Assembly (NCBI GenBank): GCA_002471255.1
Contig: DKPP01000007.1
Span: 1-64,000 of the forward strand
From: Akkermansiaceae bacterium UBA7331
Lineage (GTDB): Bacteria; Verrucomicrobiota; Verrucomicrobiia; Verrucomicrobiales; Akkermansiaceae
Direction: 5' to 3'
DNA length: 64,000 nucleotides
Position 1 is the stretch's first letter; the number at the start of each line of letters is the position of its first letter. Both the position numbers and the translations under genes were made by a program. Positions 41,764 to 50,507 of the stretch are shown here, piece after piece. Under the pieces are notes generated by a model. The model made no database searches and was not told the origin of the DNA. It saw only the letters and a program-made list of their open reading frames with translations.

Positions 41764-42753
41764 ATGGATTCTCCAACTCAGCAGAAAATTCGAGCCAAAT
41801 GGATAGATGTGGCTAGAGTTTTGGCCATTATCTTAATTGTAATTGCTCACATAAAGTATCTGAATACCGAGTTTACCAATGCGTTTGGCGAACTATGTTG
41901 GTATATGCAGTTTGATGGACGTGTTTATTTTTTCATGATGATCGCAGGGTATTTTACCAGGACAAATGCATCATTAGGAAGGTTAGGTAATCGTTTCTTT
42001 GGGCTTTTGATTCCGTTTATTATATGGAACACACTCTACGCTGTCTTATTACATCAATCATTTTCTTTTAATTTATTTTGGGGAACGCCTGCCAACCCAT
42101 TTCCGGCTGATATACCACTATGGTTTTTGCGAGATATTTTAGTATGCACCCTTCTCGTCCCCTTCTTCCAAAAAATTAAACTTTATTGGCCCCCTATCAT
42201 ATTATTATTGTTTATCCTCCAAAATCAGTGGCCACAAATTTCACATTACATATTGTTACCGTCACCCTCTTCTGTGGGATTTTTCTTATTAGGGCTGTTT
42301 CTTTCTAGTTTTTCGCTACACAAGCTCAAGGAATATTGGGCTCCTTATAGTTCTCTATTTTTAACCGGTGGTGTCTTAATCGGTTTATATTATGGATGCA
42401 CTCACGGATTTAATTGGGAAAATCTTTACACACCTATTTCGACATTCGAGCGTCTATTTGGGATCATGATGCTTATTTCCGCAGCCATACTCATCGAACT
42501 ATATTTCCCAAAAGTAACGCAATTTTTACTCAAATTGACCCCCGGGTGCTTTTTCGTATTTGCTTCACACTATTTCGTGTACATCATGTTCAAATCGCAC
42601 CTACCTCATGATTGGTTGGCCAATTATGCGTTATTGGTACCGTTTGTGGTCATGATCATTTGTTGGGGTGCTTTTTATGGTATAAGGATGTTTTTGCCGT
42701 TTTTATTGCCAATCATAGCTCACCAAAAAACTTACAAACTATTTAAAAATTAA
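41764..42753 (+). CDS. Acyltransferase 3 family integral membrane protein
   Basis: 329 residues from the ATG at 41764; an upstream TTG in frame falls inside the HU terminator. The family motif KWIDVARVLAIILIVIAHI (residues 11-29) with the catalytic-type His is present, followed by about ten hydrophobic helices, including YFMMIAGYFTR and a C-terminal FFVFASHYFVYIMF. Acyltransferase-3 proteins transfer acyl groups (often acetyl or succinyl) onto cell-surface sugars; here the acceptor is unknown. The MFS gene follows after 10 bases. Confidence 0.88.
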   Translation: MDSPTQQKIRAKWIDVARVLAIILIVIAHIKYLNTEFTNAFGELCWYMQFDGRVYFFMMIAGYFTRTNASLGRLGNRFFGLLIPFIIWNTLYAVLLHQSFSFNLFWGTPANPFPADIPLWFLRDILVCTLLVPFFQKIKLYWPPIILLLFILQNQWPQISHYILLPSPSSVGFFLLGLFLSSFSLHKLKEYWAPYSSLFLTGGVLIGLYYGCTHGFNWENLYTPISTFERLFGIMMLISAAILIELYFPKVTQFLLKLTPGCFFVFASHYFVYIMFKSHLPHDWLANYALLVPFVVMIICWGAFYGIRMFLPFLLPIIAHQKTYKLFKN

Positions 42754-42763
42754 ACCATAAGAC

Positions 42764-43984
42764 ATGTCTGACGATACGATCCCAAGTTTTAAGGAAAAGA
42801 TTGCTACTCCAAGCTTTTTTGCCTGCTTTTTTTCAAGCTTTTTTGTTTGTTTGGCCTATTTCCCTTTAAATCCGACATTACCACTATATTTAAGAAATGA
42901 TTTAGGAATGTCAGGAGCAGAAATTGGTCGCATCGTTTCGGCGTATGCATTTGCCGCATTATTTTCTCGTCCTATAACCGGAATGCTTTTGGATAGTTTT
43001 TCGCGTAAAAAACTCTATATACTATTTTTAGCAATCTTTACCTCTTCATTTATCGTTCACCATTGGGCATTTACCTTTATCCCTTTGTTTTTACTCAGAT
43101 GTTTTCAGGGGGTACTTTGGGGAGGTATCACGGCAGGTGGTAGTGCCATCATCACCGATGTTGTGCCGGCATCTCGCCGAGGTGAAGGGCTTAGCTACTA
43201 TGGGCTATCCATGCCTATAGCTATGGGCTTTGGTCCAATCATTGGGATGGCCATATTCAGTCTATATTCTTTTACTGCGGTATGGGTAGAAGCTATTGTG
43301 CTTAGCTTTATTGCTGTTATTTGCGCCTTTTTCATTACAACAAAACGCACACCAAAGCATGCACCTAAAACTAATAAGACTTCGATAAAAGATAAATTAT
43401 TTTTCAAACCCGGAGTACCCATTGTGCTAACAATGTTGTTCTTAGCATTTCCTCAAGGCATAGCCATCTCATACGCAGCTATGTATGGGCAACAAATTGG
43501 AATGGAAACCCCGGCATGGTTTTATGTCTCTATCGCTTTTGGCGGTATATGTTCCCGATTGTTTATTGGCAAAAATTTAGATAAAGGGTACTTACGATAC
43601 CTTGTAACTATGGCACTAAGCTTGCTGGTAATAAGTTATGTTATGTTATCTCTCATTCCTCAAGCATGGTGCTATATATGTACCGGCATCGGTATAGGCA
43701 TAGGCTTTGGGATGATGATGCCATCGATGCTCACTATGTTAATGAATTTAGCCAAGCCGGAGCAACGTGGTGCCGCCAGTTCCACCCTATTTACCGCCAT
43801 GGATTTAGGATTCGGACTCGGCATTCTGATTGGCGGTGCCTTAATTGATATTACAGGGCTAAATAAAATCTTTTTAATTGCCGCAGCCGTTGATCTCGTC
43901 GCAATTGTGGTATTCTTAACGATAAGCTATCGAGCCTATCAACGACTCATTCTCCAAAAGCTATCCACGATAAAGGAAGAATAA
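42764..43984 (+). CDS. Major facilitator superfamily transporter
   Basis: 406 residues with twelve predicted helices in two halves. The first half has RPITGMLLDSFSRKKLYILF, a version of the MFS loop 2-3 motif (G-x-L-x-D-x-x-x-R-K), and GGSAIITDVVPASRRGEGLSY in the loop 4-5 region. It looks like an efflux-type (YfcJ/arabinose-like) drug or sugar exporter; the substrate cannot be read. It is cotranscribed with the acyltransferase gene and ends at a shared convergent terminator. Confidence 0.88.
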   Translation: MSDDTIPSFKEKIATPSFFACFFSSFFVCLAYFPLNPTLPLYLRNDLGMSGAEIGRIVSAYAFAALFSRPITGMLLDSFSRKKLYILFLAIFTSSFIVHHWAFTFIPLFLLRCFQGVLWGGITAGGSAIITDVVPASRRGEGLSYYGLSMPIAMGFGPIIGMAIFSLYSFTAVWVEAIVLSFIAVICAFFITTKRTPKHAPKTNKTSIKDKLFFKPGVPIVLTMLFLAFPQGIAISYAAMYGQQIGMETPAWFYVSIAFGGICSRLFIGKNLDKGYLRYLVTMALSLLVISYVMLSLIPQAWCYICTGIGIGIGFGMMMPSMLTMLMNLAKPEQRGAASSTLFTAMDLGFGLGILIGGALIDITGLNKIFLIAAAVDLVAIVVFLTISYRAYQRLILQKLSTIKEE

Positions 43985-43992
43985 ACAAACAC

Positions 43993-44034
43993 CCTCAATA
44001 CTTTATATTAGGAACTAATAACAAAGAATTGAGG
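43993..44034. terminator. Hairpin terminator between the MFS and second HU genes
   Basis: CCTCAAT (43993-43999) pairs with ATTGAGG (44028-44034), then CTTT/AAAG and TATTAG/CTAATA continue to a GAA loop. T-rich on the minus-strand exit, so it serves mainly the HU gene. Confidence 0.8.
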
Positions 44035-44055
44035 ATGCTTAGAATTGATTTCGTT

Positions 44056-44325
44056 TTACTGTAAAAAACTCGGAGAAGCTTTAAATGAAACATAATTAGT
44101 TTCCGGGATGCTAACGCTAGCTCCTGTTTTTGGATTGCGGCCCATTCTAGCAGAACGAGTCTTTAACGCGAAAGAACCAAATCCGACAATCTGAACCTTA
44201 CCCGATTCTTTAATTCCGGAAATAATGGCTTCCGTTACCATGCTGAGTACTTTTTCGGCTTGATGCTTCGAAGTATCGGCACCCATTTGTTTTTGAATTA
44301 TTTCAATAAGTTGAGACTTATTCAT
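44056..44325 (-). CDS. hup: HU-family nucleoid DNA-binding protein (copy 2)
   Basis: 89 residues. MNKSQLIEIIQKQMG, VQIVGFGSFALKTRSARMGR and NPKTGASVSI carry the HU fold and its minor-groove arm. It differs from copy 1 in the arm (RSARMGRNPKTG against RPERNGRNPRTG) and ends in ASPSFLQ. A promoter TTTACG-17-TATACC sits 10 bases before the ATG, so the leader is very short. Confidence 0.95.
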   Translation of the reverse strand: MNKSQLIEIIQKQMGADTSKHQAEKVLSMVTEAIISGIKESGKVQIVGFGSFALKTRSARMGRNPKTGASVSIPETNYVSFKASPSFLQ

Positions 44326-44335
44326 AGGAATTTTA

Positions 44336-44364
44336 GGTATAACACCGACACCTTTTATCGTAAA
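44336..44364 (-). promoter_or_regulatory. Putative promoter of the second HU gene
   Basis: Minus strand TTTACG (44364-44359), 17-base spacer, TATACC (44341-44336), 10 bases before the ATG. Confidence 0.5.
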
Positions 44365-44430
44365 GGTATAATCGGAGTCATTTTCATAAAAATCCTATGA
44401 AAATAGCTTTAATATGACAAAAAGCTTTAA

Positions 44431-45711
44431 TTATTGCTCTTCTTCATCAACAAGGCGTTCTACATTGGCACCGATTGATAGAAGTTTTTCGTCAATTAAC
44501 TCATAACCACGGTCAATATGGTAAAGGCGATGGATTTCGGTAGTACCTTCCGCTTTTAAGGCTGCTAAAACCAATGCTGCAGATGCTCTTAAATCTGATG
44601 CCATTACAGGTGCGCCACTTAATTGATTAACCCCGGTAATAACAGCGGTGCCATTGGCAACTTTAATATTAGCACCCATACGCTTCAGCTCGGAACAGTG
44701 CATAAAACGTTGCGGGAAAATTGTCTCTTTTACTACGGAAATGCCTTCGGTTATAGCTAATAAAGCCGTCATCTGAGCTTGCATATCGGTAGGATAGCCA
44801 GGATATGGCGCTGTAGTTAATTCAGCAGGTTTAGCTGTTTGTGCAGATTCTACTACGGCAGTGTCGCCCTTATCATTAAAAGTGATAGTATGACCACATT
44901 GTCTCAATAGCTCGGTAATTGATAACATGTGCTCTTCGCAAATGCGTCTTAAGGTAACGCCCTCGCCCATCATAGCAGCTGCCACCATAAAGGTACCGGC
45001 TTCAATTCGATCGGGAATAACAGTGTGAGTACAACCATGAAGCTTCTCTACGCCTTCGATCACGATTCGGCGAGTGCCTGCCCCCTCGATTTTGGCACCC
45101 ATTTTAATCAAAAAGTCAGCTAGATCCACCACTTCCGGTTCGGCGGCAGCAGATTCGATAACGGTTGTACCCTTAGCCAACACAGCAGCCATCATCAAAT
45201 TATCCGTTCCGAGTACGGTCGGTCCATGATCTCCACGTAAGTCAATCGTGGCTCCTGTTAATCCATTAGGTGCGGAGATTATAAGATTACCCTTATCGAT
45301 ATTGACGGTAGCACCAAGTGCCTGAATAGCTTTAATATGCAAATCAACAGGACGATCGCCGATCACGCAGCCACCGGGTAAAGGAATCACACATTGCTTC
45401 ATACGTGCCATGAGAGGTCCCATTAAGCAAATTGAAGCACGCATTTTGCGGACTTGCTCATAAGTTGCTTGAGAATGCAAATTTTTAGCCTCAACACGTA
45501 CATTACCACTAAAACGTTCAACGGAAGCCCCTAACTGACCCATAATTTGGACCATGAAGTTCGTGTCCGATACATCAGGCACACGACGGATAAATACAGA
45601 CTCGTCCGTAAGCAAAGATGCCGCCAAAATAGGCAACGATGCGTTTTTGGAACCGCTAATGTTAACCGTTCCTTTTAATTTATATCCTCCGTGAACTACT
45701 AGTTTCTCCAT
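44431..45711 (-). CDS. murA: UDP-N-acetylglucosamine 1-carboxyvinyltransferase, peptidoglycan synthesis
   Basis: 426 residues. [18 protein letters not shown] at the N-terminus (catalytic Lys and Asn), the active-site cysteine in [16 protein letters not shown] and [15 protein letters not shown] are diagnostic. It adds enolpyruvate from PEP to UDP-GlcNAc, the first committed step of the cell wall. The cysteine is the fosfomycin target and is present, not replaced by Asp as in resistant homologues. TTGCAA-16-TATTAT upstream gives a leader of about 17 bases. It lies downstream of rnpB on the same strand. Confidence 0.96.
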   Translation of the reverse strand: MEKLVVHGGYKLKGTVNISGSKNASLPILAASLLTDESVFIRRVPDVSDTNFMVQIMGQLGASVERFSGNVRVEAKNLHSQATYEQVRKMRASICLMGPLMARMKQCVIPLPGGCVIGDRPVDLHIKAIQALGATVNIDKGNLIISAPNGLTGATIDLRGDHGPTVLGTDNLMMAAVLAKGTTVIESAAAEPEVVDLADFLIKMGAKIEGAGTRRIVIEGVEKLHGCTHTVIPDRIEAGTFMVAAAMMGEGVTLRRICEEHMLSITELLRQCGHTITFNDKGDTAVVESAQTAKPAELTTAPYPGYPTDMQAQMTALLAITEGISVVKETIFPQRFMHCSELKRMGANIKVANGTAVITGVNQLSGAPVMASDLRASAALVLAALKAEGTTEIHRLYHIDRGYELIDEKLLSIGANVERLVDEEEQ

Positions 45712-45810
45712 ATCAGGGCAATTTGTGACGCAGCATAATATCTGATTTTATCATACTTGCAACACTAAAGGTGACGTGCTTGCCAAGGTTTGGAATATAA
45801 ATTAAAATTG

Positions 45811-46204
45811 TCAGTCCGATTCTGTAAGCCAGATTCTGTCCTCCGTACGAGACGGATGTGTGATCATTTTTCTCATGTAGTTTCCTACACGCCCCATTCC
45901 ACTACAGAATGAGGTGCAACTAATACCCGGAGATCCAACGAGCAGGCAACCCTTCCCCTGTTTGTCTTGCACCGCGTGGGGTTTACCGTGCCTCCTTAGT
46001 TACCCTTGGAGCGGTGAGCTCTTACCTCCCCGTTTCACCCTTACCGAAACGAATTTCGGCGGTTTGTTTTCTGTGGCACTTTCCGTCCAAAAAGCCTTTT
46101 GAGCTTTCTGTCTCCCGCTTTCACGGGACACGCCGCCTTATGGTGTCCGGACTTTCCTCTACATCGTCGAAACGACACAGCGATCACCCGAACCGGACTG
46201 ACAG
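45811..46204 (-). ncRNA. rnpB: RNase P RNA (bacterial type A-like)
   Basis: On the minus strand the RNA begins near 46204 and contains the P4 landmark GAGGAAAGTCCGGACACC (about 46160-46143), a GGGTAACTAAGGAGGCACGG-like central region and the 3' landmark ACAGAATCTGGCTTACAGAA (about 45841-45822). P1 is formed by GTCAGTCCGGTT at the 5' end and AATCGGACTGAC at the 3' end. At about 394 bases it is within the usual range. It is the catalytic RNA that trims tRNA 5' leaders. Confidence 0.96.
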
Positions 46205-46209
46205 GGCTA

Positions 46210-46238
46210 GTCATACAGGCAATTTTCCTTTTGGTAAA
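46210..46238 (-). promoter_or_regulatory. Putative promoter of rnpB
   Basis: Minus strand TTTACC (46238-46233), 17-base spacer, TATGAC (46215-46210), placing the start site 6-8 bases downstream, exactly at the P1 5' end. Confidence 0.65.
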
Positions 46239-46291
46239 GGTAAAATGCAGAAAAGATTCAATCATGACGGCATCGAGATGAGGATATAAGC

Positions 46292-46320
46292 TTGATTGCA
46301 TTAACTAATCTACGTATAAC
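46292..46320 (+). promoter_or_regulatory. Putative promoter of aroA
   Basis: TTGATT (46292-46297), 17-base spacer, TATAAC (46315-46320); the ATG at 46338 is 17 bases further, giving a leader of about 10 bases. Confidence 0.6.
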
Positions 46321-46337
46321 TCAAGGCGACAAAAATC

Positions 46338-47648
46338 ATGGTTTTACAATCTCATTACATAGATCGACTGGAGGGCACATTGATCGTTCCCGGGGATAAA
46401 AGCATTTCCCATCGTGCCGCTATTTTGGGAGGACTTGCTCAAGGAACCACCCAAGTAAGCAATTTCCTTTGTAGTGAAGATTGCCTAAATACCTTGAAAG
46501 CCATGGAACAATTAGGTGCCAAGGTCGATGTCCTTGAATCGCGTGACGGCTATGGTCCTACCAAATTTAACATTAGCGGTGTTTCCATGCACCCTACTGC
46601 GCCTACCAAGCCTATTGATTGCGGAAACTCCGGAACCGGAATGAGATTGATGGCCGGCATGCTTGCCGCCTGTCCTTTTGATTCTGAAATGTTTGGGGAT
46701 GAATCATTATGCTCTCGCCCTATGGGTCGCATTATGGAGCCTTTAGCTGCTATGGGCGCCAAAATAGACGCAAAAGGGGCAAAGGCAGGATGCGCACCTC
46801 TTTACATACATGGAGGTAGCATTCACCCGATTGACTACATTTTACCAATGGCTAGTGCTCAAGTCAAAAGTGCCGTATTACTGGCGGGAATGTTTGCTCA
46901 AGGCACGACTAGCGTCACTCAACCGGCAATTACTCGCGATCATACCGAGCGATTGTTTAAACATTTTCAAATACCGTGCCAAGTCAATGGATTGAAAGTT
47001 TCTATCGATGGCCCCGTATTACCTCTTGCTAGAAATTTAGCCATACCGGCAGATATTTCTTCGGCTGCCTTTTGGTTGGTAGCCGCAGCTACTCGCCCCG
47101 GCTCAGTGCTAACCTTACCATTAGTTGGCTTAAATGATACACGCTGTGCCGTTATCCAAGCATTACAACGCATGGGGGCTGATATTTCTATTGAAACGAC
47201 ATCAGGAGAAGATGAAGGCGAGCCTTACGGTACAATTACAGTGCGTGGTTCCGCTCAGTTACACGGAACGGAGCTTTTAGTAGAGGAAATTCCGAATCTC
47301 ATTGATGAAATTCCAATCTTAGCTGTAGCAGGTGCTTTAGCTCAGGGTGAAATGGTCATCAGAAACGCCAAAGAATTGCGTGTGAAAGAAACAGATCGAA
47401 TTGATACGACAGCACGTAATTTACGTTTAATGGGAGCAGAAGTTGAAGAATTTGAAGACGGCATGATCGTTTGTGGTGGAGCCCAATTAAAAGGAGCCGA
47501 ATTGCAAAGCTATGGTGACCACCGCATCGCTATGAGCTTCCTCGTAGCAGGCATGAGCGCAGAAGGCACCACAACCCTTCATAATACAGCCTGCATCAAT
47601 ACATCCTATCCTGGATTTTCTCAGGACTTAGCTCAAATGCTTCGTTAA
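46338..47648 (+). CDS. aroA: 3-phosphoshikimate 1-carboxyvinyltransferase (EPSP synthase)
   Basis: 436 residues. PGDKSISHRAAILGGLAQGT at the N-terminus (catalytic Lys), DCGNSGTGMRLMAGMLAA in the first domain and AKELRVKETDRIDTTARNLR in the second are the EPSPS signatures. It makes EPSP from shikimate-3-phosphate and PEP; AroC (31.2 kb) then gives chorismate. The NSGTGMRL loop with Gly in the glyphosate-contact position and the Arg-rich C-terminal signature suggest an ordinary enzyme; sensitivity class is not assigned. Monocistronic between its own promoter and terminator. Confidence 0.97.
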   Translation: MVLQSHYIDRLEGTLIVPGDKSISHRAAILGGLAQGTTQVSNFLCSEDCLNTLKAMEQLGAKVDVLESRDGYGPTKFNISGVSMHPTAPTKPIDCGNSGTGMRLMAGMLAACPFDSEMFGDESLCSRPMGRIMEPLAAMGAKIDAKGAKAGCAPLYIHGGSIHPIDYILPMASAQVKSAVLLAGMFAQGTTSVTQPAITRDHTERLFKHFQIPCQVNGLKVSIDGPVLPLARNLAIPADISSAAFWLVAAATRPGSVLTLPLVGLNDTRCAVIQALQRMGADISIETTSGEDEGEPYGTITVRGSAQLHGTELLVEEIPNLIDEIPILAVAGALAQGEMVIRNAKELRVKETDRIDTTARNLRLMGAEVEEFEDGMIVCGGAQLKGAELQSYGDHRIAMSFLVAGMSAEGTTTLHNTACINTSYPGFSQDLAQMLR

Positions 47649-47675
47649 TCTAGAATAAATCTTTTAAATTAAATA

Positions 47676-47711
47676 GAAAAGCCGTGGTTTCATTTCCACG
47701 GCTTTCTTATT
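47676..47711 (+). terminator. Terminator of aroA
   Basis: GAAAAGCCGTGG (47676-47687) pairs with CCACGGCTTTC (47696-47706), followed by a T-rich tail. Confidence 0.92.
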
Positions 47712-48069
47712 ATTCATTTATTCTTTCTCTGGAATGAACCATTAGAAGAAGAAAATGATCGCGCTGTAACTAATTTGATGATAAATATTTATGTGATTTT
47801 ACGAATTTGGTACCCGATGGTAAAAAGGCATAAAAAAGCATTCTAAAGCAAACCTTCCGTCTCTGTATCGTTATCTTTTTCAGATAATACAGAATATGGA
47901 TATTTAGCGCACTATATTGACTCACGACAGTGCTATTTATCTGCTGTTGACGTTTCTCAAACACTCACATAACAAGAATTTGTCCACTTAAAAATGTGAG
48001 CGACATGGGGACGTTTTACCTCAAACGAAAAAGAAGCCTTGAAAACCAGAGCAGAAGTGATGATATATT
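47712..48069. other. Gene-poor region left of the accessory patch
   Basis: About 360 AT-rich bases without a credible gene; short open frames on both strands have no start context or recognisable product. I see no repeat or RNA structure here. Confidence 0.4.
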
Positions 48070-48258
48070 CTATTCAATCATCGAAAAATCTATTTCACAG
48101 TTTAGTTCTAAACTCAGAGTTTGAGCAGCTTTAGAACGTAAGATCTGATCGGAATTGGCAAAAGGCACACTGCCGTTGAACCCAATCAAAAAATTAATCT
48201 CTAGACCCACGCATGGTACAGAGATGTTTAGAACGGACGTAAACCGTAACTGCCCAGC
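48070..48258 (-). pseudogene. Possible remnant of a lost protein-coding gene
   Basis: On the minus strand an open stretch of 62 codons ends at TAG 48072-48070 and reads, in part, VGLEINFLIGFNGSVPFANS and SKAAQTLSLELNCEIDFSMIE. It looks coding (mixed codon use, balanced residues) but has no ATG at its beginning and is preceded by an in-frame TGA at about 48263-48261. No family recognised; it may be the 3' end of a deleted gene. Confidence 0.3.
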
Positions 48259-48385
48259 TGATCAAAAAACGTCATTAATAGTGTTTGGTTTTCAATATCA
48301 TTTTTGCATCCATCTGAAAAAAACACAATACAACCCACAAACAACTCAAACGATATATAAAAATGAAATATAGTACGAAATGCTG

Positions 48386-48418
48386 AACATTGGTCGAATA
48401 CATTATCCGACCAATGTT
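48386..48418. terminator. Hairpin at the end of the AAA-DUF4435 gene
   Basis: Perfect 11-bp stem AACATTGGTCG (48386-48396) with CGACCAATGTT (48408-48418), 13 bases past the gene's stop. No T-run on the minus-strand exit, so termination is probable but not certain. Confidence 0.6.
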
Positions 48419-48431
48419 TATATACACAACC

Positions 48432-50051
48432 TTAAAAAGATTGAATATTCATTATGATTTTTTCTTTAATTGCATCTTGAATAACAGAACTTATATCATC
48501 ATTACGTTTTAATAGTGTAAGGACTAATTTTAAGTATCCTTCCCTGTTTCTTATTCCTGTTAATTCACAAACTTTTGATCGTGGTATTAAAGCATTTTTT
48601 AAATTAAACAATCGAAGAATAGCATTGTAATCATTGTTAACAATGACGCATTCAAATTCATTTTTTATTTCGTTGTATATTGCCTGTTTATCTATAGTAG
48701 TGTACAAACTATCTATTTCTGATATTACAGAAGCAATATCTTTTTTTGTAAAGTTTGTTATCTCCAAATATTTCCTTCTTAATATCTCTTTAAAGTGTAA
48801 GATAATTTGATTCTCGATCTGATCCTTAAAAAAATCAATTAAGTTATTTTTCACTTCTTTACATACATTATTTGGATCACAACCCATATGAACAGCAATA
48901 GTCTTTACAATATTCTCCTCTAGTAAAAGGTTTTCTACTTCGGCGACATTTAAAACCCATATATTTTTGTCATTAAGTTTTGATATATCTGTATCAGGTC
49001 TTCTATCTCGGTCTATAATACCATATGACTTCAAATTGTGGAATCCACTTTGTTCATTAAAAGCTTTTACTGTTTGAATAACTTTTTCACAACTTCCTAA
49101 TGGTTTTATTGTATGTGAGGATGAAAATAGTTGTTCATATAATTCGTAATCAATACTACTATTATCTCCTTCTAAAAATATTATAGGTTTTCGGCTTCCT
49201 AGAACCTCTAAGTATAATTGTTGAGGAATAGGTGATTGTTCATCTAGAATTTCATAATCCCAAACGTCATTTTCTTCATATGATTTCGCCCAAATTTTTG
49301 TAGCTTCCTGTCGAGTAAAAGCAAAGTCAATATCATGTGTTAGATATATAAAAGCACAGTCAGGTCTTTCAATCTCAATTAAATCAAATAGTTTTTTTAC
49401 TAATGATTTATGTATGTGCATTTCAGGTTCATCAATAATTACTATTGCGTCTTGTGGTGCACAAACAGCTTCACCAACCAAATAAAATATAACTCTTTCA
49501 CCATCACTCATCTCGGAAGCATTGTACCTATTATCTTTTGTACCACATGAAGGATAAGTCTCTATTACTCCCGCCTTTTTGATTATTTTTCGATGTGGAA
49601 GAACTTTTTCAAATATCAATTGTATTCTATCAAGCTTAGTAATCGGCTTAGGCCCTCCATTTTCTTTAAAAAATAGCGATTGTTCGTATTCTTCGGAGTG
49701 AAGTAATGTCATTAACTGGCCGTAGTCGTTTAATAAATGGGTGTTTAATTTATTTCCCCATCTATTATGTAGCCAACCCACCTCTTTATACCAATCTAGA
49801 TCGCCTTGATCCCTCATACCATATAGAAATTCATTTTCAGCTGCCTCTTTAGATTTCGTGCTAACAAAATCGGGCATTGTTAATGATTTTTGTGCAGAAA
49901 TTCTAAGAGTTTTCTGATTATATCTTTTCTCTATATCTGAGCCAAATCTAGTTTTCCCAGCTCCATTTGCACCAATAATAACAAGTTGATTAAATTCTAT
50001 TGACGGAGCTGGATCAGATTGCCCTTTTTTTGTTGGTAATTGTATGTTCAT
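48432..50051 (-). CDS. AAA/ABC-type ATPase fused to a DUF4435 (TOPRIM-like) domain; PARIS-like anti-phage candidate
   Basis: 539 residues. The ATPase part has Walker A GANGAGKT (27-34), signature MSDGER (181-186), Walker B IVIIDEPEMH with D207/E208 and the H-loop LTHD (238-240). From about residue 285 a DUF4435 domain follows with FLEGDNSSIDYELYEQLF (acidic E294) and GIIDRDRRPDTD (D347, D349), the TOPRIM-type metal residues, then VAEVENLLL. ATPase plus DUF4435 is the composition of PARIS (AriA and AriB), which senses phage anti-restriction proteins and triggers toxicity; fused forms are known. This protein is shorter than AriA plus AriB together, so 'PARIS-like' is inference. The gene is visibly more AT-rich than its neighbours, uses AT-ending codons and sits beside gene remnants, consistent with acquisition. 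Confidence 0.82.
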   Translation of the reverse strand: MNIQLPTKKGQSDPAPSIEFNQLVIIGANGAGKTRFGSDIEKRYNQKTLRISAQKSLTMPDFVSTKSKEAAENEFLYGMRDQGDLDWYKEVGWLHNRWGNKLNTHLLNDYGQLMTLLHSEEYEQSLFFKENGGPKPITKLDRIQLIFEKVLPHRKIIKKAGVIETYPSCGTKDNRYNASEMSDGERVIFYLVGEAVCAPQDAIVIIDEPEMHIHKSLVKKLFDLIEIERPDCAFIYLTHDIDFAFTRQEATKIWAKSYEENDVWDYEILDEQSPIPQQLYLEVLGSRKPIIFLEGDNSSIDYELYEQLFSSSHTIKPLGSCEKVIQTVKAFNEQSGFHNLKSYGIIDRDRRPDTDISKLNDKNIWVLNVAEVENLLLEENIVKTIAVHMGCDPNNVCKEVKNNLIDFFKDQIENQIILHFKEILRRKYLEITNFTKKDIASVISEIDSLYTTIDKQAIYNEIKNEFECVIVNNDYNAILRLFNLKNALIPRSKVCELTGIRNREGYLKLVLTLLKRNDDISSVIQDAIKEKIIMNIQSF

Positions 50052-50167
50052 TATTCCTAGTATTAGAAATTAAAAATATTATAATTCTACTCCATTATAT
50101 ATCTATCCGTTGAGATGATAGAGTTAATTAATTTTCATATAAATATCTATTAGTCAATAGATATAAT

Positions 50168-50506
50168 TTAAATTTCAATCACTTCTCTTGCCTGACACAA
50201 ATCTCGCCAGCCGGGGAAGCTCCATTCATTAGGGAATCCCTTACATTGGTGAGGTTTTACAGGGTTAATTCGGCATTTACCATCGACCAACATCATGCAA
50301 GAACCATCTTCTTGATCAATGATAGATAATCCTTGCCTATTGGCTCTAAGGCGGCAACATTCATCAATAAATGTCGCTTCATCCATCCCCAAAAATCGGG
50401 CTATCGAAACCACCTCTTCGTCTGTAATACAAACATCACCCTTCCAACGGCAACAAGCGCCACACATCGTGCATTCATAACGCACTTTCTTCGTTTTTTC
50501 GCTCAT
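50168..50506 (-). CDS. YkgJ-family cysteine-cluster protein
   Basis: 112 residues. The N-terminal CTMCGACCRWKGDVC (CxxCxxCC) and the later CMMLVDGKCRINPVKPHQC with GFPNEW match the YkgJ/CxxCxxCC family, thought to bind zinc or an Fe-S cluster through eight cysteines. Its role is unknown. It starts one base after the stop of the glycosyltransferase-like gene, so the pair is translationally coupled. Confidence 0.88.
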   Translation of the reverse strand: MSEKTKKVRYECTMCGACCRWKGDVCITDEEVVSIARFLGMDEATFIDECCRLRANRQGLSIIDQEDGSCMMLVDGKCRINPVKPHQCKGFPNEWSFPGWRDLCQAREVIEI

Positions 50507-50507
50507 A

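Noticed and set aside
43993..44034. Small regulatory RNA between MFS and HU genes
   Set aside because: The hairpin position between convergent genes is fully explained by termination.
47770..47964. Open frame of 64 codons on the minus strand
   Set aside because: Low-complexity basic composition, no start context and no recognisable product; chance frame in AT-rich DNA.
48155..48373. Open frame of 72 codons on the plus strand
   Set aside because: No ribosome-binding site, no family resemblance, overlaps a better coding-looking remnant on the other strand.
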